A stretch of 64,000 bases of DNA, from NCBI RefSeq assembly GCF_002632755.1, contig NZ_NJAK01000002.1:155200-219199 (forward strand). Direction: 5' to 3'. Below the pieces are notes generated by a model. It saw only the letters and a program-made list of their open reading frames with translations. It ran no database searches and was not told the DNA's origin. Both the position numbers and the translations under genes were made by a program. Below are positions 49,606 to 59,050 of this stretch, piece by piece (position 1 is the stretch's first letter; every line of letters starts with the position of its first letter). The stretch comes from Xenorhabdus ishibashii. Lineage in GTDB: Bacteria > Pseudomonadota > Gammaproteobacteria > Enterobacterales > Enterobacteriaceae.

Positions 49606-50340
49606 ATGGATACTATAAATTCGATTTATCCCACAATACCAATATCGCCGGTTATCAATATGCAACGGTTAACCCGTGTTTATCAACAGGGTGAAGAGGG
49701 TGAAGTACCGATTCTAAAAAATATAACGGCACAAATTTATGCCGGTCAAAGCTGTGCTATTGTCGGAACATCAGGTTCAGGTAAAAGCACCTTATTGAAT
49801 ATCCTTGGTTTACTGGATAAGCCCACCTCAGGTGAGTATTTTCTCTGCGGTATCGATATGTCAACAGCAGATACTGATCTCAGAGCCAGAATGCGCAATA
49901 AAGAAATTGGTTTTGTTTTTCAAAGTTTTCATTTGTTAGCTGGCATGACAGCCACAGAGAACGTTGCTTTACCACTTCTTTACCGCGGTATTTCTGCTTC
50001 ACAAGCACATAAAACTGCCAGAGAAAAACTACATTTGGTTGGCCTATCACATCGTGCGGCTCATTATCCGGCAGATCTATCCGGCGGGCAGCGACAACGA
50101 GTGGCGCTCGCCAGAGCGTTGTCCGGAGAACCTTCGTTACTGCTGGCTGATGAACCTACCGGTAATCTGGATCGCCAAACCGCAGAAGAAATTTTATTGC
50201 TACTTTCTTCCCTTCATACAGACAAGGCGATGACGCTGGTCGTAATAACCCATGATGCTATGGTTGCGAACCATATGCAGCGCGAATTACGCATTATTGA
50301 CGGTCAGTTGCATGAAAGTTGCATGAAACCAGAGGGATGA
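49606..50340 (+). CDS. MacB/LolD-type ABC exporter ATPase
   Basis: A 244-residue ATPase with Walker A (GTSGSGKST), the Q-loop (GFVFQSFHLL), signature LSGGQRQR, Walker B and D-loop (LLLADEPTGNLD) and the H-loop (VVITHD). This is the MacB/LolD/FtsE group, which drives mechanotransmission rather than channel transport. It is the first gene of a four-gene operon with permease, outer-membrane channel and fusion protein. A start at the inner ATG 49660 is possible because the ribosome site for 49606 is distant. Confidence 0.92.
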   Translation: MDTINSIYPTIPISPVINMQRLTRVYQQGEEGEVPILKNITAQIYAGQSCAIVGTSGSGKSTLLNILGLLDKPTSGEYFLCGIDMSTADTDLRARMRNKEIGFVFQSFHLLAGMTATENVALPLLYRGISASQAHKTAREKLHLVGLSHRAAHYPADLSGGQRQRVALARALSGEPSLLLADEPTGNLDRQTAEEILLLLSSLHTDKAMTLVVITHDAMVANHMQRELRIIDGQLHESCMKPEG

Positions 50341-50346
50341 CAATAC

Positions 50347-51555
50347 ATGCATGATCATCGTCAATCTGACAACTATGGCATGTCGGTACTAATGATATGG
50401 AGAGAAGCCTGGCGTAACTTAATGGCAACGGGAAGAAGTACTCTACTTGCTTTATCGGGTATTGCTATTGGTTGCGCTTCGGTTGTGGCATTTGTTAATA
50501 CCGGACATAACGCCACACTTGCTGCGTTGAAAATGTTCAGCGGGCTTGATATCAATGTCATTACAGCAAATCTAAACACTTATAATCATGGTATTGATAG
50601 CCAGTCAATGAAAATGGCCGACCTGACAACAGCTATTCCGGGTTTATCTTCCGCAGCCCCCTGGATCTATTACCCTTCGCCTGGACGCTATAACGGGAAA
50701 ACAGAAACATTTACCATAATAGGCTCTTCTGCGGAACTTGAGGAAGTCATGCAATTACGACTTCGTTATGGCCGATTTATCACTGATTATGATCAGTTCT
50801 CTCCCTATGTAGTCATTGGTAATGAAGTTGCCGTTACCCTTGGTGATGGAGACCCATCCCGTATACTTGGCAAACAGATTCAGCTTGGTAACTATTTATA
50901 TACCGTCATTGGTATTTTCGCTATAAAAGGGCAAAACCCTATCTTTCCTTTTTCGCTGGATTCGGTGGTGGTCGCGCCTATCAATGCCATGCGTAAAATC
51001 TCACCCAATACTGATTTGAATGGCATCATCGCTCGCACTATAACAACCGCAACCACAGAGGACGATGCGAAGGATTTATTGGCATTGCTCAAGCGCAAGT
51101 TTCCGGCGGTTGATATTGATGTTCGGGTGGCCCAGCAACTACTGAAAGGGCAGACAGAACAAAACAAAACCTTTTCTTTTATGTTGATCGGATTGGCGGG
51201 TATTTCGCTGCTCACCGGTGGTATCGCAATTTCAAATGTGATGCTGATGAACGTTTCGGCTCGACGAAAAGAGATCGGGTTACGTATGGCTTTAGGCGCA
51301 AGAACTCAGGATATCCGACGCCTTTTTTTGTATGAAGCTGCTGCATTGACTTTAGCCGGCGCAACCCTTGGAACACTGGCAGGTGTTATCGTCTCCTTTC
51401 TTTTTGTCCTCTATTCTGGTTGGTCATTTTCTTTAGCCCCTTTATCTATTCCTTTAGGAATAGGTAGTTCAATCATGGCGGGACTTATCTCCGGTTTTTA
51501 TCCCGCACATAAAGCCTCTCAAATGGAACCCGTACAGGCATTACGTGATGATTAA
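50347..51555 (+). CDS. MacB-type ABC exporter permease
   Basis: A 402-residue permease: one N-terminal membrane helix (about 32-52), a large periplasmic MacB core domain (about 55-275) and three C-terminal helices of the FtsX domain, with SNVMLMNVSARRKEIGLRMALGA and the ending AHKASQMEPVQALRDD. It lacks the fused ATPase of E. coli MacB; that part is the preceding gene. Its end overlaps the next gene by 8 bases. Confidence 0.92.
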   Translation: MHDHRQSDNYGMSVLMIWREAWRNLMATGRSTLLALSGIAIGCASVVAFVNTGHNATLAALKMFSGLDINVITANLNTYNHGIDSQSMKMADLTTAIPGLSSAAPWIYYPSPGRYNGKTETFTIIGSSAELEEVMQLRLRYGRFITDYDQFSPYVVIGNEVAVTLGDGDPSRILGKQIQLGNYLYTVIGIFAIKGQNPIFPFSLDSVVVAPINAMRKISPNTDLNGIIARTITTATTEDDAKDLLALLKRKFPAVDIDVRVAQQLLKGQTEQNKTFSFMLIGLAGISLLTGGIAISNVMLMNVSARRKEIGLRMALGARTQDIRRLFLYEAAALTLAGATLGTLAGVIVSFLFVLYSGWSFSLAPLSIPLGIGSSIMAGLISGFYPAHKASQMEPVQALRDD

Positions 51556-52999
51556 AAAATATTTTCTTTGTGGATCTCTGACCTTGTTTTTCCTTTTTCC
51601 TCAAACAGGGCTGCCTTCATCTGAACAGGAACGAGAACCTGATTACAGTCTGCGGCGGAAAGACTCTGGAGAGGCTATAGGCTTGTCGTTGAGTGATGCG
51701 ATATCACTTGGTTTAAGAAATAACTACGCAATACGTAGCTTTTATCTGGATCGTATCGCCCAGAAATTTGATTTACGGGTGGCAGAAGATCGATTTACAC
51801 CAAAGCTACAACTGAGTGGGCGTTACATTGCGGGTAAAAATCAGGATTCAAATTTTAGGAAAACTGACCTTTCTCCGAATGCCACACTGCTTACGCCTTT
51901 GGGAACGCGTTTTACTCTTTCCTGGACGCGTGAAAACACGAGATCTGGGGTAAACAATTTTCACAATGATGGCGCAAGCATTACTGTGGTACAGCCTCTT
52001 TTACGGGCAGCAGGAACCGATGTCAATAATGCTCCGATCTTATTGGCTAAACTCCAGGAACAAACCAATAGGTTGAATTTAAAAGCGACTATTTCTGATT
52101 CAATCACGCAAATTATTTTCGCATACCATGCATTACTCCGTGCTCAGGAGCAACAATCATTATCAGTCGCTTCTCTTAAGCGTATGCAGAAATTAGTCGA
52201 GATTAACAAAGAGTTGATTGATGCAGGCCGGATGGCCCAGACAGATATAATACAAACTCAGGCTGATCTGGCCATGCAGGAACTGTCGGCAAAGGAGGCG
52301 GAAAACAATGTGCATTCCACGAAGCTGGCATTGCTTAAGTTACTCGCCTTAAATCACAAAACTCCCATCTATGCTACAGATACGCTAAAAGGAACGCATG
52401 TAGGTCTGAATATTGAAAAATCAATTGCAAAGGCACAAGCTCAGCAGCCTGATTACCTTATTCAATTGCTTTCTGCAAAAACAGCAGATATTCAATTATT
52501 GCAGGCCCGAAATAATCGGCTCTGGGATTTATCATTGGTTGGCGGTGCATCTCAGCAACGTTCATCATCTTCTGAAGCCCGAAACTGGGAAAGTTTTGTG
52601 GGTATACAACTGGATATTCCAATTGGAGATCTAACTCAGAAACAAGCAGAAGTTCAGGCTAAAGTAAATGTCCAGAAGCAAGCCTTACACTTGGAGGAAG
52701 CAAAAACAAATCTGGAACAAAAGATAATCAATGCAATCCGTGATACGGGATCACGCTGGCAAGAATATCAATTAGCGATAAAAGCCAGCTCACTTTCTCA
52801 GAAAAAACTCGAAATTGAACAGGAAAAATTACAGGCTGGCCTATCCAGTAACTTTCAGGTTCTGAGTTTTGAAACCGACCTAAGAAATGCCGAAAATGCC
52901 CGCCTGAACACACTTATTCAGTATCTCAATGCTCAGGCTGAACTGGATCAAACTCTTGGCACTACACTGGAAAGCTGGGGGATAACACTCAATGATTAA
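51548..52999 (+). CDS. TolC-family outer-membrane efflux protein
   Basis: Outer-membrane channel of the tripartite exporter. The 483-residue product has a signal peptide (about 1-23) and two OEP repeats with long coiled-coil helices (for example the stretch from KRMQKLVEINKELIDAGR, and AEVQAKVNVQKQALHLEEAK). ATG at 51548 overlaps the permease stop, and the 3' end overlaps the next start by 8 bases, showing translational coupling. A dedicated channel implies that the pump does not rely on housekeeping TolC. Confidence 0.92.
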   Translation: MIKKYFLCGSLTLFFLFPQTGLPSSEQEREPDYSLRRKDSGEAIGLSLSDAISLGLRNNYAIRSFYLDRIAQKFDLRVAEDRFTPKLQLSGRYIAGKNQDSNFRKTDLSPNATLLTPLGTRFTLSWTRENTRSGVNNFHNDGASITVVQPLLRAAGTDVNNAPILLAKLQEQTNRLNLKATISDSITQIIFAYHALLRAQEQQSLSVASLKRMQKLVEINKELIDAGRMAQTDIIQTQADLAMQELSAKEAENNVHSTKLALLKLLALNHKTPIYATDTLKGTHVGLNIEKSIAKAQAQQPDYLIQLLSAKTADIQLLQARNNRLWDLSLVGGASQQRSSSSEARNWESFVGIQLDIPIGDLTQKQAEVQAKVNVQKQALHLEEAKTNLEQKIINAIRDTGSRWQEYQLAIKASSLSQKKLEIEQEKLQAGLSSNFQVLSFETDLRNAENARLNTLIQYLNAQAELDQTLGTTLESWGITLND

Positions 53000-54230
53000 A
53001 CGTTATCAATGGGCCATCGCTGGCATACTTGTTGTGGCGGCTTGTTTTTTTACCTTTTTATCCTTAAAGCAACCACCAGCTCAGGAGTCAGTACAATGGA
53101 TTGAGGTAAAACAAGCTGTTATAGAAAAACGACTTGGTTTGGTCGGCCATCTACAATCTGCACGTCTTGAAACTATACCTGCTCCATTTGACGCAATTAT
53201 CAAACAAATTTTGGTCAAAGAAGGACAGTGGGTGCAAGAAGGTCAAACATTAGTGACGCTTGATACCCGAAAGATTGATATTGATCTTCGGCAAGCGCAA
53301 GTTGAGATGATCAAAGCCTCATCAGTCGTTGACCAATTACATGACTGGGAGAATAGCCAGGAAGTGATCCGAGCCAGAAGAAATGTCGAAAATGCAAACC
53401 ACATGGTTATAGAACTAAAAAATAATCTCGCCAAAACACAAGCTCTGTTTTCACGGGGCATTGTACCAAAAATGGAAGTGGAAACTCTCCAGCAGCAACT
53501 TCGCCGACAACTAACAGAACTTGCTTCAGTACAGGATGATCTTGCATCCATTCGACAAAAGGGAAGCATTAATAACGTACGCGTTGCAGAAATGGAACTT
53601 CAGAATGCAACAACCCGTTATCAGGCGCTACAAGAACAATACTTGCATAAAGAAATTAAAGCACCATTTTCGGGTGTCATATTGAGGGCTGCACAAGGAG
53701 AAAATAAGAAACTTTTAACGATTCAGACAGGAGTTAGAGTAACCGAAGGGATGCCATTATTGGAAATTATGGACACAACCCAATATCAGGTACTGGCGCA
53801 GGTAGAAGAAACCGATCTCGCCAAACTTAAAGAAGGGCAGGCAGTAAAAATCAGTGGCGAAGGGTTTTCTGAGCACTCTTTGGATGGAGAAATTGAAACC
53901 ATTGCAATGCAAAGCGTGAGTACAGATAAACCAGGATCTGCAATTTATTATGATGTTGTGATTAAAGTGATTTCATCTATGAATCAAAATTATCCCATCA
54001 GACCTGGAATGAGTGCCAAAGTCAATATTGTTATTTATCGCAATGAACAAGGAATTGTTGTACCAGAAGCAGCGTTAACTCGCGCTAGCAATGGACAATT
54101 AATAATAAGTTGGCGCCCAGATTTAAAACGTCAGGCTATACCCCGCCAGATAATTGTCGGGGAAGCTATGCCGGAAGGTATAGAGGTTCATGGACTAGAA
54201 GAGGGATTTATTGCACTGCCGCGATGGTAA
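52992..54230 (+). CDS. Periplasmic membrane-fusion protein (HlyD/MacA-like)
   Basis: Adaptor linking the MacB-type permease to the outer-membrane channel. The 412-residue protein has an N-terminal membrane anchor (about 8-25), a split biotinyl-lipoyl domain (APFDAIIKQILVKEGQWVQEGQ and KAPFSGVILRA), a helical hairpin (about 95-215) and a beta-barrel domain (EETDLAKLKEGQAVKISGEG). It is the last gene of the operon. Confidence 0.92.
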   Translation: MIKRYQWAIAGILVVAACFFTFLSLKQPPAQESVQWIEVKQAVIEKRLGLVGHLQSARLETIPAPFDAIIKQILVKEGQWVQEGQTLVTLDTRKIDIDLRQAQVEMIKASSVVDQLHDWENSQEVIRARRNVENANHMVIELKNNLAKTQALFSRGIVPKMEVETLQQQLRRQLTELASVQDDLASIRQKGSINNVRVAEMELQNATTRYQALQEQYLHKEIKAPFSGVILRAAQGENKKLLTIQTGVRVTEGMPLLEIMDTTQYQVLAQVEETDLAKLKEGQAVKISGEGFSEHSLDGEIETIAMQSVSTDKPGSAIYYDVVIKVISSMNQNYPIRPGMSAKVNIVIYRNEQGIVVPEAALTRASNGQLIISWRPDLKRQAIPRQIIVGEAMPEGIEVHGLEEGFIALPRW

Positions 54231-54294
54231 AACCATCAATTCATAAATATATAGAAAATACAAATACTTACCAGAATAAAATTATGATGATAGA

Positions 54295-54321
54295 TAGAGT
54301 ATTTTTGACAAAAATACTCTA
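54295..54321 (+). terminator. Possible terminator after the exporter operon
   Basis: A 12-bp AT-rich stem (TAGAGTATTTTT with its complement) and a 3-base loop, 65 bp after the operon's last stop. The T-tract lies inside the stem. Confidence 0.4.
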
Positions 54322-54471
54322 CTTATTAAAAGATACGTTTGAAAAAGTAAGATTTATTGAATAAGATGGCGTGGGTAATTAGCCGTAATTTTTACAGAGC
54401 GTAACCACTAAAGCGTGGCCGGTTTGCACAAAAAACAAACCATATATCAAATCAAGAATAGGAAAATGGAA

Positions 54472-55479
54472 ATGTCCGTTCCGTCCAACCATGAAAATAG
54501 CGGTGATAAAACATCACTAATTGTGCCGAACGATTCTCAACAGCAAGAACAGGGTACACTGGTGTCGCTCTCAGTATCAGGAAGACAGATATATGACAAT
54601 CCCGCGATTGCCTATCTTGTCAGCCTTGGATCAAAACGCAGTCGCAAGACCATGAAATCATTTTTGGACATCGTGGCAAAAATGTTGGGATACCAAAATG
54701 TACATGACTGTACCTGGCATGCACTTCGTCGCCACCATATTCAAGCAATTATGGAAATGCTTTCAGATTCGGGTAAAGCTCCCGCTACAATTAATACTTA
54801 TCTTTCCGCCTTGAAAGGAGTTGCATTGGAAGCATGGTCAATGAAACAACTCGACACCGACAATTTTCAACATATAAAACAAGTGCGTTCTGTCAGGGGA
54901 AATCGATTACCAAAAGGCAGGGCACTTGAGCGTTATGAAATAAAAACTTTATTTTTTACCTGCGAAAATGATATCAGTACAAAGGGGTTACGTGATGCCG
55001 CTATCATTGGGGTGCTTGTGGGATGCGGACTTCGTCGTTCAGAAATTGTTTCACTCGATATGAAGCATATTATTCGTCGCGAACAAGCATTAAGAGTGAT
55101 GGGGAAAGGTAATAAAGAACGATTAGCTTATATGCCAGAAGGGACATGGGAACGTTTAAATAGCTGGATAGATGAAGTGCGTGGGGATCATTCTGGTCCA
55201 CTTTTTACCCGGATCCGTCGTCATGATGATGTAACCGATAGCCGTTTATCAGATCAAGCCATCTATCACATTCTTGAAACCCGTAGAATAGAAAGCGGAT
55301 TAGAAAAATTTGCTCCACATGATTTGCGCAGGACTTTTGCATCAGCCATGCTGGACAACGGAGAAGATATTGTAACCATCAAAGATGCAATGGGGCATTC
55401 AAGCATCACGACAACCCAAAAGTATGATAGACGTGGAGATGAACGTCTAAGAAATGCCGCTAGAAATCTGAATTTTTGA
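54472..55479 (+). CDS. Tyrosine recombinase / phage-type integrase
   Basis: A 335-residue site-specific recombinase with an N-terminal SAM-like DNA-binding domain (about 50-135) and a complete catalytic set: R188 (CGLRRSE), the beta-hairpin lysine in MGKGNKER, H283-x-x-R286 (HDLRR), H309 (GHSS) and nucleophile Y318. The frame is open further upstream; ATG at 54472 is chosen for its 8-base spacing from AGGA. It is the last gene before core uspE and may mark the edge of an integrated segment or act on a nearby site. No partner excisionase is seen. Confidence 0.88.
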   Translation: MSVPSNHENSGDKTSLIVPNDSQQQEQGTLVSLSVSGRQIYDNPAIAYLVSLGSKRSRKTMKSFLDIVAKMLGYQNVHDCTWHALRRHHIQAIMEMLSDSGKAPATINTYLSALKGVALEAWSMKQLDTDNFQHIKQVRSVRGNRLPKGRALERYEIKTLFFTCENDISTKGLRDAAIIGVLVGCGLRRSEIVSLDMKHIIRREQALRVMGKGNKERLAYMPEGTWERLNSWIDEVRGDHSGPLFTRIRRHDDVTDSRLSDQAIYHILETRRIESGLEKFAPHDLRRTFASAMLDNGEDIVTIKDAMGHSSITTTQKYDRRGDERLRNAARNLNF

Positions 55480-55561
55480 CAGGGATAATAAGTTTTGCGA
55501 TTGCGTTTTTATGGACGGGATTGTACAGCGCACTGGATAAACCCTAAAAAATATTATTAAT

Positions 55562-55589
55562 GATTGCCCGAAATAATGTTCGGGCAATC
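55562..55589. terminator. Stem-loop between integrase and uspE
   Basis: An 11-bp perfect stem GATTGCCCGAA / TTCGGGCAATC with a 6-base loop lies between the convergent integrase and uspE genes and probably ends uspE transcription. Confidence 0.7.
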
Positions 55590-55607
55590 TATCAACGAGC
55601 AAACACG

Positions 55608-56552
55608 TTACTCTATATCTATCTTGATTGGGCAAACAAATCCATCAGGCTTTATAGCTAACAAATCACATCTTAGTCGATCGACGACATGTTCTGCAGT
55701 ATTACCAAGAAACGCGGCTGATAATCCAGTTCGACCAAGAATGCCTAAAACAACCACACCAGCATTGAGTTCATCACATATTTCAGGGATGACTTTTTCC
55801 GGTATACCTTCACGAACGTGAGTTTGCTGCTCATCAATATAGAATTTCTGTCTCAATTCTTTCATGGCGATCAAATGTTGACCGCGCAATGCCTGATTAT
55901 ACACATTAGGGTTAAAGTCAGGCAATTCAGTTGCAATATTTAAAGGTGCTACCGGATAGGCACTAACGAGATGGATCAGAGGGTCTTTTACAATTCGATT
56001 GGCAAGTTCTTGTGTCTCACGCACCAATTTCAGATTCAATTCATTATGATAAGGTTCTTCATTAGATAAATTAACAGCAACAGCAGCAGAACCATTTTCT
56101 GGCCATACTTGATCTTTTACCATCCAGACTGGGCAAGGGCACTTACGTAGCAAATGCCAGTCAAGTGGAGTAAAAATCATTGATTCTAATCGGGAATGTT
56201 GATGTGCCATTTTCAATAATAAGTCGTGCTTTTCAGTAATAACTTCTTGAATAATGGCTTCATAAGGACGATTATGCCAAACTACTTTGATCTCAATATC
56301 AATACCTGATTCAAGATAGTAATGGGCTTGTTGTTTTATCCAAGCGATTCGTTGGCCTATGACACCTTTGCGCATAGCATTTCTTTCTTCTGGAGAAAGT
56401 AAGGTAGTCATTTCATATGAAAGGTCATAAATCGGTAAAAATGCTTTAATCTGCCCACCATTGCGCTGCACGATATAGACTGCGCGTCTTAGAGCGGGCT
56501 GATCATCCTGATTAGGATCAATCGCAACCAAGAGATTTTGGTAGTTTGCCAT
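55608..56552 (-). CDS. uspE: Universal stress protein E
   Basis: Tandem universal-stress protein linked in E. coli to stress survival, motility and adhesion. The 314-residue product holds two Usp domains (about 1-150 and 155-310), with [19 protein letters not shown] at the start and [21 protein letters not shown] near the end. ATG at 56552 follows GAGGAA; an upstream extension to 56588 is not needed. It is adjacent to fnr, as in E. coli. Confidence 0.96.
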   Translation of the reverse strand: MANYQNLLVAIDPNQDDQPALRRAVYIVQRNGGQIKAFLPIYDLSYEMTTLLSPEERNAMRKGVIGQRIAWIKQQAHYYLESGIDIEIKVVWHNRPYEAIIQEVITEKHDLLLKMAHQHSRLESMIFTPLDWHLLRKCPCPVWMVKDQVWPENGSAAVAVNLSNEEPYHNELNLKLVRETQELANRIVKDPLIHLVSAYPVAPLNIATELPDFNPNVYNQALRGQHLIAMKELRQKFYIDEQQTHVREGIPEKVIPEICDELNAGVVVLGILGRTGLSAAFLGNTAEHVVDRLRCDLLAIKPDGFVCPIKIDIE

Positions 56553-56679
56553 ATTGAGTTCCTCGCAGAGTCTGAATGCCTCTTTCATACAGAAGATAAA
56601 CCAATATAGACAACTATAACAGGGTAAGAGTAAGCCAGATCAGCAAAATATAGTGATCTGGCTTAAAATTTAACTAACG

Positions 56680-57438
56680 TCAGGACACATTAGCTAGAGT
56701 TTTACCAACCAATTCTGACAATTTATTCATATCTTCGATCGCAATATACTTACCCTTAACAGCTAAAATTCCATTTTTCTGGAAGCGACCAAGTAGGCGA
56801 CTAATTGTCTCAACAGTCAAGCCTAAGTAATTACCAATGTCACCACGTGTCATGGTTAGGCGAAATTCACGAGGAGAAAAACCACGTTGTGAAAAGCGAC
56901 GTGACAGGTTGTAAACGAAAGCAGCCAATCTCTCTTCTGCGTTCTTTTTGGAAAGTAACAGGATCATTTCTTGGTCACCTTTGATTTCTCCGCTCATCAA
57001 ACGCATCATTTGCTGGCGGAGATTAGGCATTTTTCCAGAAAGATCATCCAGCGTTTCAAATGGGATTTCACATACCATTGAAGTTTCCAAAGCCTGAGCA
57101 AAGCTTGGATGTTCAGTATTAATGATGGCATCAAATCCAACTAAATCACCAGCAAGGTGGAAACCTGTAATTTGTTCATCACCTTCTTCGGTAATAGTAT
57201 AACTTTTGATGGTCCCAGAACGGATGGCATAGAGTGATTTTAGTGCATCACCGGCCTTAAATAATGTTTGCCCTTTCTGGATAGGTTTCTTACGCTCAAT
57301 AATGTTATCAAGCTGATCAAGTTCATGCTCATTTAAGGTAAAAGGAATGCAAAGCTGGCTAATGCTACAATCCTGACAGTGGATTGCACAACCACCAGAT
57401 TGAATCCGACGAATAATACGTTGTTTTTCCGGGATCAT
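56680..57438 (-). CDS. fnr: Fumarate/nitrate reduction regulator FNR
   Basis: Oxygen-sensing CRP-family transcription factor with a [4Fe-4S] cluster. The 252-residue protein has the N-terminal cysteines C21, C24 and C30 (plus C17) and the internal ligand cysteine in [10 protein letters not shown]. It also has the cNMP-like beta-roll and the C-terminal helix-turn-helix ([21 protein letters not shown]). It is upstream of uspE and divergent from a DmsC-like gene. Confidence 0.97.
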   Translation of the reverse strand: MIPEKQRIIRRIQSGGCAIHCQDCSISQLCIPFTLNEHELDQLDNIIERKKPIQKGQTLFKAGDALKSLYAIRSGTIKSYTITEEGDEQITGFHLAGDLVGFDAIINTEHPSFAQALETSMVCEIPFETLDDLSGKMPNLRQQMMRLMSGEIKGDQEMILLLSKKNAEERLAAFVYNLSRRFSQRGFSPREFRLTMTRGDIGNYLGLTVETISRLLGRFQKNGILAVKGKYIAIEDMNKLSELVGKTLANVS

Positions 57439-57701
57439 AGGGGATGCTCATTAGAAGTGATTGATATGTGTAAATTTAACATATTTAGGTTGCCCTGATA
57501 AGAGCAAGATACTGCCATTAATCGCGGTATTTATCATCACCTGTGGAAAAAATAATTTTTTTGTATTAACGTCTGGCTTGCGTAAAATCTTAGCCATTCA
57601 ATATAATATTTTAATAAAAATGAAATTGAATTAAGAATATATTGATACAATACGCATTGATGGTGTTATTTGGTTACAAATATATGGAATAGGATTATGA
57701 C

Positions 57702-58586
57702 ATGAGTGAATGGTCATTAATTGCATTTACAATGATAGCACAAAGCTCGGTGGGACTTGTATTAATGAGCGGGCTTTATACATACTGGATTAAACATGAA
57801 TCAAACATATGGCAACATTCAGTAACCATTTTGGTGCAAAAAATATTATTAAGGACATTGTTAGTCAGTAGCGCATTAGCAGGGATAGGACTAGTTGCTT
57901 CTTTGAACATTATAGAACGATTTAATGTCTATCACGCATTGCAGAACGTAATACATAAATGGGTAAGAATAGAAACAATTTTTGCGGTCATCTACTTTGG
58001 TTTATTGGTCTTATATATACTTTTATCTGTGATTACAAAGCGCGCATATATTTATATTATGCTGGTAATTGGGGTTATTGGTTTAATTGACCTTTACTAT
58101 ATGGCAATTATTTATGTTAATAGTGCCATGATCACTTGGGCAAACATGAATACCTACTTTTTATTTTATAGCGCAGTATTTACATTAGGGCCTGCATTGG
58201 CGTTGTCATTTATTTCCTACCCCTTAGGAAAATATCTTCGAGGAAGATTATCCACCAAATTAGTAATGGCAGCTTTGCTGGTTGTTTTCATAAGTGTCAC
58301 CATGCGACTGATTGAGCAACCTGCTTATATGGAATGGTTATCAGAAATTACAATCGTTAATGATAATGTTATTTTTCCACTTCAAGCTGAATTTAAAATC
58401 AAAAGCGCCTTTGGGTTAAGAATGATTTCATGGTGTCTGTATATTATTGCAATGGTCATCTGGACTTTTTCCTTATGGAAGGAAAAGTGTAATGCATTGA
58501 TTGGTAACGATTATTTTATTCTTATCGGAGCGGCCATCATGTTTGTTGCTGAATTGATCAATCAATATACATTTTTTATTATGTGA
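57702..58586 (+). CDS. DmsC-family membrane anchor protein (orphan)
   Basis: A 294-residue inner-membrane protein with about eight helices resembling DmsC/YnfH, the menaquinol-oxidising anchor of DMSO reductases (opening WSLIAFTMIAQSSVGLVLMSGL). No catalytic (DmsA) or Fe-S (DmsB) gene lies beside it. It is divergent from fnr, so FNR control is plausible, but I found no convincing FNR box in 57439-57701. It could pair with subunits encoded elsewhere. Confidence 0.72.
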   Translation: MSEWSLIAFTMIAQSSVGLVLMSGLYTYWIKHESNIWQHSVTILVQKILLRTLLVSSALAGIGLVASLNIIERFNVYHALQNVIHKWVRIETIFAVIYFGLLVLYILLSVITKRAYIYIMLVIGVIGLIDLYYMAIIYVNSAMITWANMNTYFLFYSAVFTLGPALALSFISYPLGKYLRGRLSTKLVMAALLVVFISVTMRLIEQPAYMEWLSEITIVNDNVIFPLQAEFKIKSAFGLRMISWCLYIIAMVIWTFSLWKEKCNALIGNDYFILIGAAIMFVAELINQYTFFIM

Positions 58587-58649
58587 AACGTATGATAGGT
58601 CATTCACACTGTCTCAATTGATTATCCCATTTTTCACTCTTCTTTCGAT

Positions 58650-58686
58650 ATAACGGAAACTGTGACAACGTAACGGTTTCCGTTAT
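58650..58686. terminator. 11-bp inverted repeat downstream of the DmsC-like gene
   Basis: ATAACGGAAAC (58650-58660) pairs with GTTTCCGTTAT (58676-58686) around a 15-base spacer. It could be a terminator or an operator. The rest of 58587-59050 is AT-rich and shows no gene. Confidence 0.4.
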
Positions 58687-59050
58687 GCGCTAAAGTAACC
58701 ATATTTATAATTTCAAAAGAAATATTTTCATATGAATATTATAAGGTGTTATTTTCATTTTTTTGTGGTGGCGCACAAATTTAAAATTAATTATTAACTT
58801 ACAATTAATATTATAAGAATTATTTTTCATATCTATATAAAATAGATTTATTCGGCATAATATTGCAGATTGCTTTTTATGCAACCGCAATGATCGAAAA
58901 TTAAACAGTGTATTTTCAGTTAGTTATTGTGGGGGTTTTACTATCTCCGCAAGACATTTTCCGTTAAAACAGAAAATAAAAACAAATATATTAAATATTT
59001 TATAAAAATTTAATATAAGACAAGGCAAAAAGAATCAATTAAAAGGTTAT

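Noticed and set aside
57439..57701. FNR box between fnr and the DmsC-like gene
   Set aside because: The best candidate, TTGATATGTGTAAA, has only one good half-site.
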